Assembly (NCBI RefSeq): GCF_016907515.1
Contig: NZ_JAFBBY010000001.1
Coordinates: 1,674,001-1,738,000 of the forward strand
Direction of reading: 5' to 3'
DNA: 64,000 nucleotides
Source of the DNA: Nocardioides nitrophenolicus
GTDB lineage: Bacteria > Actinomycetota > Actinomycetes > Propionibacteriales > Nocardioidaceae
Position numbers and translations under genes: made by a program. The notes beneath the pieces were generated by a model. It ran no database searches. It was not told the DNA's origin and saw nothing but the letters and a program-made list of their open reading frames with translations. Positions 1 through 5,697 of this stretch are shown piece by piece; position 1 is the stretch's first letter, and each line of letters starts with the position of its first letter.

Positions 1-347
1 GCGCCGATCGCCAGGTCCGGCGTGCCCTGGAAGGCGAAGTAGGCCTTCGCGTCGGAGTCGCCCAGGTGGTAGGCCACCTCCCGGCCCTTGAGCAGCACGT
101 TGAGCGGGACCACGGTCGCGCCGGCCTTGAGGATGCCGTAGTAGACGATCGTGAAGTAGGGCAGGTTCGGGCAGCTGAGCGCCACCTTGTCGCCCGGCTT
201 GATCCCCCGCGAGACGAGCAGGTTGGCGACCTGGTTGGCGGCGCCGTTCACCTGCGGGTACGACAGCCGGGTGTCCCCGAAGACGATGGCCGTGCGGTCG
301 GGATAGGACTGGGCGCTGTTCTCGAGGAACTCGGCGAGGTTCGTCAT
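1..347 (-). CDS. Fatty-acyl-CoA ligase (FadD-like, AMP-binding), N-terminal part only
   Basis: Only the first 115 codons are in the window; the gene runs off the left edge. The translation begins MTNLAEFLENSAQSYPDRTA and continues with the layout of the N-terminal acyl-adenylate-forming (ANL) fold: a TAIVFGDTRLSYPQVN stretch, a GIKPGDKVAL stretch and a YGILKAGATVVPLN stretch. Family members activate a carboxylic acid with ATP to the acyl-AMP and then the CoA thioester in the cytoplasm. The P-loop and A8 motifs that would narrow the substrate lie outside the window, so only the superfamily is firm. The ATG lies 7 nt after a TAGGTT -10 box and has no Shine-Dalgarno, suggesting a leaderless transcript. 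It reads the same way as purC, with a 267-nt gap between them that holds a repeat element. Confidence 0.88.
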   Translation of the reverse strand, partial: MTNLAEFLENSAQSYPDRTAIVFGDTRLSYPQVNGAANQVANLLVSRGIKPGDKVALSCPNLPYFTIVYYGILKAGATVVPLNVLLKGREVAYHLGDSDAKAYFAFQGTPDLAIG

Positions 348-354
348 GCCGCAC

Positions 355-360
355 AACCTA
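355..360 (-). promoter_or_regulatory. -10 box of a leaderless promoter for the acyl-CoA ligase
   Basis: TAGGTT read on the minus strand, 7 nt before the ATG. It matches the actinobacterial TANNNT -10 pattern at the spacing expected if transcription starts on the start codon. No Shine-Dalgarno is present. Confidence 0.55.
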
Positions 361-370
361 CTGGCCGGTC

Positions 371-384
371 GTGACCGCGGTCAC
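371..384. promoter_or_regulatory. 14-bp perfect palindrome upstream of the acyl-CoA ligase (putative operator)
   Basis: GTGACCGCGGTCAC is a perfect palindrome lying 11-24 bp upstream of the -10 box, where a regulator would overlap the -35 region. The binding protein is unknown; GntR- or TetR-type factors commonly use such sites. The assignment is by position and symmetry only. Confidence 0.4.
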
Positions 385-441
385 TGGTCGCGGGACCAAT
401 CCGCCCGGACCGGCCCTGTGCGCGGGCCCAACGGCCGTGCC

Positions 442-587
442 GGCTGGAACACGCTGCTCCGGGGCCGGTCGCGCTGTAACACGCTGTCCGCCTGACTACC
501 TGCCGCCTGCCAGCCGGAATGTGGCCTCGAACGCCGCTTTTCTGCTGACAGGTGGCGCCCAGTCCCGCAGACAGCGTGTTACAGCGC
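442..587. repeat. Palindromic intergenic element, copy 1 (117-bp core plus an outlying half-copy)
   Basis: The core spans 471-587. Its 21-bp ends are inverted repeats: the left arm starts GCGCTGTAACACGCTGT (471-491) and the right arm is its reverse complement at 567-587 with one mismatch. A degenerate direct copy of the arm, containing AACACGCTG, lies 30 bp upstream (about 442-462). The same architecture recurs at 51077-51233. The interior is not obviously conserved between the two copies. There is no ORF with gene-like codon use inside. The element fills most of the gap between purC and the acyl-CoA ligase. Confidence 0.75.
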
Positions 588-614
588 CGTCAGGTCGAGG
601 CCCCGCCCGCCGGG

Positions 615-1517
615 TCAGAACCGCTCGCCGGTGAGCCGCTCGTAGGCCTCGAGGTAGCGGCTGCGGGTGCGCTCGACGACCTCGGCGGGCAGCGGCGGCG
701 GCGCCTCGCCGGACGCCTTGTCCCAGCCGCTCTCCGGCGACAGCGCCCAGTTGCGCACGATCTGCTTGTCGTACGACGGCTGCGCGCGTCCCGGCTGCCA
801 GTCGTCGGCCGGCCAGTACCGCGACGAGTCGGGGGTCAGCACCTCGTCGGCGAGCACGATCGTCCCGTCACCGCCCGGAGCGACCCCGAACTCGAACTTG
901 GTGTCGGCGAGCAGGATCCCCTGCTCGCGGGCGATCTCCTCGGCCCGGCCGTAGACCCGCAGGGTCAGCTCGCGCAGCGCCGCCGCGGCCTCGGCCCCGA
1001 CGGTGGCGGCGACGGCGTCGTACGACACGTTCTCGTCGTGGTCGCCCAGCTCGGCCTTCGTCGCCGGCGTGAAGATCGGCTCGGGCAGCCGGCTGCCGTC
1101 CTCGAGGCCCGCGGGCAGGGCGATGCCGCAGACCTCGCCCGTGGCGCGGTAGTCGAGGAGGCCGGAGCCGGTGAGATAGCCACGGGCCACGCACTCGACC
1201 GGGAACATGTCGAGCCGCTCGCAGATCACCGCTCGGCCGCGGACGGCGTCGGGCACGTCGGTCGACACGACGTGGTTGGGCACCAGCGGCGCGAGCTGGG
1301 CGAACCACCACGACGACATCCGGGTCAGGATCTCGCCCTTGTCGGGAATCGTCGTCTCCAGCACGAAGTCGAAGATCGAGAGCCGGTCGCTGGCCACCAT
1401 GAGCAGCTTGCCGGCGTGGGGACCCTCGGTGAGCTCGTACAGGTCACGCACCTTCCCGGAGTGCAGGTGGCGGGCGCCGGGGAGCTGCGGGGCGGGCGGG
1501 ATGTTCGCGAGCGTCAC
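615..1517 (-). CDS. purC: Phosphoribosylaminoimidazole-succinocarboxamide synthase (SAICAR synthetase)
   Basis: PurC condenses CAIR with aspartate using ATP to give SAICAR, the seventh step of de novo IMP synthesis in the cytoplasm. The 300-residue protein is full length for the actinobacterial/eukaryote-like form. Family landmarks are HSGKVRDLYEL near the N-terminus (ATP site), LLMVASDRLSIFDFVL, the ECVARGYLTGSG block in the middle and DTKFEFG (catalytic/Mg region) followed by LADEVLTPDSSR. The start is a GTG at 1517, placed 7 nt after a TAGCCT -10 box, so it is probably leaderless. purB, purD and purA are also in the window but as separate units, so the pathway genes are dispersed rather than one operon. 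Confidence 0.97.
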   Translation of the reverse strand: MTLANIPPAPQLPGARHLHSGKVRDLYELTEGPHAGKLLMVASDRLSIFDFVLETTIPDKGEILTRMSSWWFAQLAPLVPNHVVSTDVPDAVRGRAVICERLDMFPVECVARGYLTGSGLLDYRATGEVCGIALPAGLEDGSRLPEPIFTPATKAELGDHDENVSYDAVAATVGAEAAAALRELTLRVYGRAEEIAREQGILLADTKFEFGVAPGGDGTIVLADEVLTPDSSRYWPADDWQPGRAQPSYDKQIVRNWALSPESGWDKASGEAPPPLPAEVVERTRSRYLEAYERLTGERF

Positions 1518-1524
1518 GGAGGAC

Positions 1525-1530
1525 AGGCTA
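1525..1530 (-). promoter_or_regulatory. -10 box of a leaderless purC promoter
   Basis: TAGCCT on the minus strand, 7 nt before the purC GTG, in the 37-nt gap after the anti-sigma gene. It implies that purC has its own promoter and is not only read through from the sigma operon. Confidence 0.5.
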
Positions 1531-1554
1531 GTGCCGCCGGCCGGAGCCCGGTCC

Positions 1555-2607
1555 CTACCCCTGCCCCGCGACGGCGGCCTCGTAGTCCTCCTTCGAGACC
1601 CACTGCGCCGAGGCCACCGCGTCGAGGAAGGCGGCCCGGGTCAGGCCGGTGCCCTCGAAGATGAGCAGGGTGCTCGGGGTGGCCGACAGTGCGGCGACGC
1701 GGTACTGCACGTCGCCCTCGCGCCACTCGGCCAGCAGCGCGCGCTGGCCCAGGACCCGGATCGGCCGGCGTACGTCGGCGCCGAGGTAGCGGTCGTAGGC
1801 GAAGGCGTCGGGGACGTTGCCGACCGTGGTCATCAGCACCCGTGCGTCGCCCCGCTCCCAGAACACGCTGTCGTCGACGCCCAGGGACCAGCCCGGCGCC
1901 CGGATCAGCGCCGGCCGCTCCGGAGCCGCCGGCAGACCGCGCGCCTCGGCACCCGGCCGGGTGTAGCCGTCGGCGGTGAAGGCCGCGCTCGGCAGCCGCG
2001 CCGCGAGGTCCTCGGTGCGGAGCGGGCCGAGGTCGGCCAGGACGTCGTCGTAGGCGGCGCGGGACAGGTGGCTGCCCCGGACCTCGAGGAGGTGGGCGCC
2101 GACGACCTCGCGCAGGGCGGTGTGGTCGTCGGCCGCGTACGACCACAGCCGGGCCGGCGCACCGAGGACCTCGACCCGATCGCCCGGGCCGAGGTCCTCG
2201 CGGTCGGCCAGGTAGCCGGCGTACTGGTCGGCGGGACGCCAGTCGATCTCCACCTCGGCGCCGTCGGCGGCGACGTAGTCGAGCTCGCCGCCCGCGTCGT
2301 CGACCCGGGCATGCTCGAGCCGCCATCCGGCGGCGTCGAGGACGGCGAGCTCGGGCGCGTCCGCCGCGGGCGTCGCGGACACGGCGGAGCCCGGGCCACC
2401 GGCCCGGCCGAGCCAGGTCGCGCCGCCGGCGACGGCCACCACCGCTGCGGCGGCGGCGACGAGCGGCAGCACGCGACGGTGCCGGCGGACGGGCGTGGGC
2501 TCGGTGGTCTCCACGGGGGCGAGGGTCATGATCTCCTCCAGCAGCTCGGCACGACCCTCGTGGATGGCCAGGCCGGCGACGCCGGCGTCGGTGATCGGAC
2601 GGTTCAT
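1555..2607 (-). CDS. Putative membrane-anchored anti-sigma/accessory protein of the upstream ECF sigma factor
   Basis: A 350-residue protein with a short cytoplasmic N-terminus (MNRPITDAGVAGLAIHEGRA), one membrane segment at about residues 45-66 (VLPLVAAAAAVVAVAGGATW) and a long extracytoplasmic region with no domain I recognise. The ATG overlaps the sigma-factor stop as ATGA and has a GGAGGAGG-type ribosome site, so the two are translationally coupled. Single-pass proteins in this position usually bind and silence their ECF sigma factor until an envelope signal arrives. No ZAS zinc motif (HxxxCxxC) is visible, so the anti-sigma role is inferred from context and topology only. Confidence 0.7.
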   Translation of the reverse strand: MNRPITDAGVAGLAIHEGRAELLEEIMTLAPVETTEPTPVRRHRRVLPLVAAAAAVVAVAGGATWLGRAGGPGSAVSATPAADAPELAVLDAAGWRLEHARVDDAGGELDYVAADGAEVEIDWRPADQYAGYLADREDLGPGDRVEVLGAPARLWSYAADDHTALREVVGAHLLEVRGSHLSRAAYDDVLADLGPLRTEDLAARLPSAAFTADGYTRPGAEARGLPAAPERPALIRAPGWSLGVDDSVFWERGDARVLMTTVGNVPDAFAYDRYLGADVRRPIRVLGQRALLAEWREGDVQYRVAALSATPSTLLIFEGTGLTRAAFLDAVASAQWVSKEDYEAAVAGQG

Positions 2608-3155
2608 CGGGGTGCCTCCTCCGGGGTCGTGGGGACGGGTTCTGCAGGGAGATGTCCGGGGCCGGGCGGATCGTTGCCGAGCAGGTCCCGCAGCCGGGAG
2701 CGGGCCCGCGAGAGCCGCGGCCGGACGACGCTGGCCGGCAGACCGAGCACCTCGGCGATCTCGCGCGGCTCGAGGCCCTCCCACAGGTGCAGCTGGAGCA
2801 CCTCCTCGTCGCGGGCGCTGAGCCGTCCCATCGCGGCCGTGACGTCGGCGCGGTGGACCACGTCGTCGGCGAGGTCGGCCACGGCGTGGGCGAGCTGGCG
2901 CCGCAGCCGGTCGCCGAGCGCGGCCCGGCGGCCCTCGCCACGGCGGTGGTTGGCGAGCGTGCGGCGGGCGACGCCGTACAGCCAGGGGCGGGCGGCCTCC
3001 CCCGGCGGGACGTGGGCGATCCGACGCCAGGCCACCAGGAAGGTGTCGGCCGCCACGTCGGCGGCGTCCTCGGGCCGGTCGGTGCGGCGCAGCGCGAAGC
3101 CGAGCACCGCGTCGAAGTGCGCGGCGTACAGCCGGCGGAAGTCGTCCTCACCCAT
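2604..3155 (-). CDS. ECF-type (group 4) RNA polymerase sigma factor
   Basis: A 183-residue sigma-70 family protein with the two ECF domains. Region 2 spans about residues 5-75 (MGEDDFRRLYAAHFDAVLGF; EDAADVAADTFLVAWRRI; RPWLYGVARRTLANHRR). Region 4 spans about 105-160 (SARDEEVLQLHLWEGLEPRE with the helix-turn-helix IAEVLGLPASVVRPRLSRAR). It would direct RNA polymerase to a dedicated promoter set. AGGAGGT precedes the ATG. It is first in a two-gene unit with the membrane protein at 1555-2607, and divergent from the sulfotransferase across an unusually AT-rich 92-bp gap. Confidence 0.93.
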   Translation of the reverse strand: MGEDDFRRLYAAHFDAVLGFALRRTDRPEDAADVAADTFLVAWRRIAHVPPGEAARPWLYGVARRTLANHRRGEGRRAALGDRLRRQLAHAVADLADDVVHRADVTAAMGRLSARDEEVLQLHLWEGLEPREIAEVLGLPASVVRPRLSRARSRLRDLLGNDPPGPGHLPAEPVPTTPEEAPR

Positions 3156-3247
3156 GCCTACCTCCTGTCCGGCAGCCAGACGATCGTTGCACCCGCCTTG
3201 TTGTCTATCTAGACTCAGTTACAAGACTTAATCGACCGGAGGCGCTC
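3156..3247. promoter_or_regulatory. Divergent promoter region between the sigma factor and the sulfotransferase
   Basis: This 92-bp gap contains the AT-rich stretch 3200-3233, unusual in this very GC-rich window. Within it GTCTATCTAGAC (3203-3214) is an interrupted palindrome (GTCTA-TC-TAGAC), and the pentamers CTTGT and ACAAG flank it as inverted repeats. Divergent promoters and an operator are likely, but no individual -35/-10 pair can be assigned with confidence. Confidence 0.45.
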
Positions 3248-4207
3248 ATGACCCGGGACCCCCGCCCCGACTTCCTGCTCGTGGGCGCACCGAAAGCCGG
3301 CACCAGCGCGCTCCATCTCGCGCTCGCCGCCCACCCCGACGTCTTCGTGACGACCCCCAAGGAGCCGAAGTTCTGGCTCTGCGAGGGCGCTCCCCCGCCC
3401 CACTGGGGCGGCCCCGGCGACCGGCACTCCCAGCAGGAGTGGATCTGGCGCGCCGACGCGTACGCCGACCTGTTCCGCCCCGCGCCGCCGGACGCCGTCC
3501 GGGGCGAGTCGACGCCCTTCTACCTGTGGCACCGGGGCGCCCAGCGCCGGATCGCCGACGCCCTGCCGGAGGTCCGGCTGATCGCCGTCGTCCGCGACCC
3601 GATCGACCGCGCGTACAGCAACTGGATGCACCTGTGGTCCGACGGACTCGAGCCGGAGGCCGACTTCGAGACCGCGTTCGCCCGCGAGGCGGAGCGGGTC
3701 GCCGCCGGGTACGCGCCCTTCTGGCGCTACCGCGAGCTCGGCCTCTACGGCGAGCAGCTGCGCGACCTGGTCAAGCTGGTCGACCCGGCGCGGATCCTCG
3801 TGGTCCGCTACCGCGACATCGTCGACCACCCGGTCCAGACCGTCGACCGCGCCTGCCGCTTCCTCGGCATCCGCGAGGGACAGGTCACCGAGATCCCGCG
3901 CGACAACTCCCGTCCGTACGTCGCGCCCGGCTGGCGTCCGCGCGTCCTCGGGCCCGTGGTCCGCGGCGGCGCCTGGGCCGGGCAGTTCGTGCCGCCCGAG
4001 CTGTGGCGCCGGGCCAGCGTCCCGGTCGTCGCCCGGCTGCAGACCCGGGACGCCCACCGCCCCTCGCTCAGCGCCGAGCAGCGGGCCCGGCTGCTCCCCG
4101 CCTTCGCCGACGACATCCGGCTGCTCGGCGAGATCACCGGCGAGGACTTCTCCGACTGGCTCTCCACGCGCGACCGGGGCTCGTTCGTGCAGCGCGCCGC
4201 GCGGTAG
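3248..4207 (+). CDS. PAPS-dependent sulfotransferase family protein
   Basis: A 319-residue cytosolic sulfotransferase fold. The PAPS 5'-phosphosulfate loop is VGAPKAGTSAL (about residues 12-22, Lys16 contacting the sulfonate). The 3'-phosphate motif is VRDPIDRAYSNW (Arg116 and Ser124 are the expected contacts). A central FRPAPPDAVRGESTPFYL block and a late PRDNSRPY stretch follow. Such enzymes move sulfate from PAPS to hydroxyl or amine groups of lipids, glycans or small molecules; the acceptor cannot be told from sequence. The ATG follows a good GGAGG site. It is a single-gene unit, and its TAG stop forms the outer end of the inverted repeat it shares with the convergent neighbour. Confidence 0.9.
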   Translation: MTRDPRPDFLLVGAPKAGTSALHLALAAHPDVFVTTPKEPKFWLCEGAPPPHWGGPGDRHSQQEWIWRADAYADLFRPAPPDAVRGESTPFYLWHRGAQRRIADALPEVRLIAVVRDPIDRAYSNWMHLWSDGLEPEADFETAFAREAERVAAGYAPFWRYRELGLYGEQLRDLVKLVDPARILVVRYRDIVDHPVQTVDRACRFLGIREGQVTEIPRDNSRPYVAPGWRPRVLGPVVRGGAWAGQFVPPELWRRASVPVVARLQTRDAHRPSLSAEQRARLLPAFADDIRLLGEITGEDFSDWLSTRDRGSFVQRAAR

Positions 4208-4263
4208 TCCCTGCTCAAAAGCACCGTTTCCGACGCGATTCCGGTGCTTTTGAGCAGGGACTA
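4205..4263. repeat. 22-bp perfect inverted repeat between convergent genes (likely bidirectional terminator)
   Basis: The left arm 4205-4226 (TAGTCCCTGCTCAAAAGCAC then CG) and the right arm 4242-4263 are exact reverse complements around a 15-nt spacer. The outermost three bases of each arm are the TAG stop codon of the sulfotransferase (plus strand) and of the propeller protein (minus strand). The hairpin could terminate both transcripts, although it lacks a clean U tract. Confidence 0.85.
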
Positions 4264-5154
4264 TGCCACCACGGTGACCAGGTCGTGCGCCCCGTCCGCG
4301 CGGGCCGCCTCGACGTAGAACCGGGTCCGCCCGTCGGGTAGCGGTACGGCGGCGGCGTAGCGCCAGGCGCCGTCACCGTACGGCGAGGCGATCGGCGGAC
4401 CGTCGGCGGCGACCAGGCGGGAGCCGTTCCAGGTGGCGACGCCGGTCGTCTCGAACCAGTTCGCCGCGGCGTCGGGCCGGCCGTCGTACAGCACCGTCAG
4501 GGGGGCGCCGGCCGCGGTCGGGAGCACCGTGGTCACCCGGGCGCCGCGCTCGTCCCACTCGCCGGGGCGGCCGGCGAGCACCTCGCCGTGGTCGGTCCAG
4601 GCCAGGCCGTCCGCACTGCGCAGCAGCCGGGTGGTCATCCGGTCCTCGTGTCCCGGCTCGGTGAGCGGGTGGCAGCACAGCCACATCTCCCAGCCGTCGG
4701 GGCCGAGGGTGACGACCGGGTCCTTGACCGCGACCGACTCGTCGCCGGGCAGCACCACCTGCCGCCGGCCGGCGGGCAGCTCCTCGGGCGTCGCGGCGGT
4801 GAGGCTGTCGACCCACCAGTGCTTCGAGCCGGGCGTCGCGCAGGACAGGTAGAGCCGCCAGCCCACGCCGGGCACCGGCACCAGCACCGGCCGCTCGAAG
4901 GACTCGCAGCCGAACGCGTCGCGGTGCACCTCGGCCACCGTCGAAAACCGCTCGCCGTCGTCGGAGCGCGCCACCACGACACTCACGCCGCGGCCCTCGT
5001 CGAGCGGGCGCCGAACCCGGTAGGTGAGCCAGAAGACGCCGTCGACCAGCACGGCACTGGCCGCACCGGCCCAGTTGCCGGCACCGGCGGCGGGAGCGGG
5101 GACGACGACCCGCGGGTCGTCGTACGTCGGGACGGCGAGGGCACCCAGAGTCAT
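4261..5154 (-). CDS. Predicted five-bladed beta-propeller protein (glycosidase-like), function unknown
   Basis: A 297-residue protein without signal peptide. It shows repeated beta-propeller blade motifs of the GH43/GH32-like fold: GNWAGAASAVLVDGVFWLTY near the start, VVVARSDDGERFSTVAEVH, WRLYLSCATPGSKHWWV, DPVVTLGPDGWEMWLCCHP, TTRLLRSADGLAWTDHGEV and LTVLYDGRPDAAANWFE. The SxDGxxW strings are typical propeller strand turns. Glycoside hydrolases, but also non-enzymatic sugar-binding proteins, use this fold; I cannot assign three catalytic carboxylates with confidence. The start at MTLGALAVP is 7 nt after a TATCAT -10 box, indicating a leaderless mRNA. It converges on the sulfotransferase. Confidence 0.72.
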   Translation of the reverse strand: MTLGALAVPTYDDPRVVVPAPAAGAGNWAGAASAVLVDGVFWLTYRVRRPLDEGRGVSVVVARSDDGERFSTVAEVHRDAFGCESFERPVLVPVPGVGWRLYLSCATPGSKHWWVDSLTAATPEELPAGRRQVVLPGDESVAVKDPVVTLGPDGWEMWLCCHPLTEPGHEDRMTTRLLRSADGLAWTDHGEVLAGRPGEWDERGARVTTVLPTAAGAPLTVLYDGRPDAAANWFETTGVATWNGSRLVAADGPPIASPYGDGAWRYAAAVPLPDGRTRFYVEAARADGAHDLVTVVA

Positions 5155-5161
5155 AGCCGGG

Positions 5162-5189
5162 ATGATACTCGATAAAGTCGAGCGACTTT
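5162..5189 (-). promoter_or_regulatory. Leaderless promoter plus palindromic operator for the beta-propeller gene
   Basis: TATCAT (5162-5167, minus strand) is a -10 box 7 nt before the ATG. Directly upstream, AAAGTCG-AG-CGACTTT (5174-5189) is a perfect palindrome, and it is interleaved with a second one, CTCGA-TAAAG-TCGAG (5169-5183). A repressor bound here would block the -35/-10 interval. Confidence 0.5.
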
Positions 5190-5262
5190 TATGCACCGGC
5201 GCGGCTCCGGCTCGCCAGGGGCCGCCGGTCGGAGCCCGGACGACGAATGGCAGAGTGTCGCC

Positions 5263-5625
5263 ATGACGGAGTCCGCGCAGCCGCTCATCGACAGCTCGTC
5301 CTTCGCCCCCGGCCAGGTGGTGTGGGAGGACGAGGTCTGGATCCTCGCCCGCCACGACGCCGGCACCCGGCTCGGGCTGACCCTCCACCACCGCGAGCCG
5401 GAGTCACTCGGCCAGCTCTCCGACGACCACGCCTCCCAGCTCGGCCGGATCGGCAACCGCCTGGTGCGGATCATCGAGCACCTGCCCGACGCCGGGAAGG
5501 TGCGGCTGGCGCGCACGTCCGACGAGCACGTCCAGCTGGCCTTCGAGGCCGAGGGCGTGCCGGAGAGCCGGCTGCACGACATCGCGGTCAAGCTCGCCAA
5601 CTGGGGCGGCGACGCCCGGGCCTGA
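5263..5625 (+). CDS. HIT-like fold protein lacking the histidine triad, function unknown
   Basis: A 120-residue protein whose strand/helix order resembles HIT hydrolases: VWEDEVWILARHDAGTRLGL, then LHHREPESLGQLSDDHASQL, then a helix GRIGNRLVRIIEHLPDAGKV and a final strand before EHVQLAFEAEG. The C-terminal HxHxHxx nucleotide-hydrolysis triad is absent; only a single His (DEHVQL) is near that place. I therefore infer a non-catalytic or diverged HIT-related protein. The start MTESAQ is chosen because a near -10 box (CAGAGT) lies 6 nt upstream and the homology begins soon after. An in-frame ATG at 5191 would add 24 low-complexity residues. Confidence 0.65.
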   Translation: MTESAQPLIDSSSFAPGQVVWEDEVWILARHDAGTRLGLTLHHREPESLGQLSDDHASQLGRIGNRLVRIIEHLPDAGKVRLARTSDEHVQLAFEAEGVPESRLHDIAVKLANWGGDARA

Positions 5626-5697
5626 GGCGAGCCTCACCAAAACGCCCACCGAGTCGGCGTCGCGACATTAAAGTTCCTCCGAAAGGGGGAGACGCCG

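Noticed and set aside
371..634. Small ORF in the gap between the acyl-CoA ligase and purC
   Set aside because: No ribosome site; its sequence is explained by the palindromic repeat element, and it runs into purC on the opposite strand.
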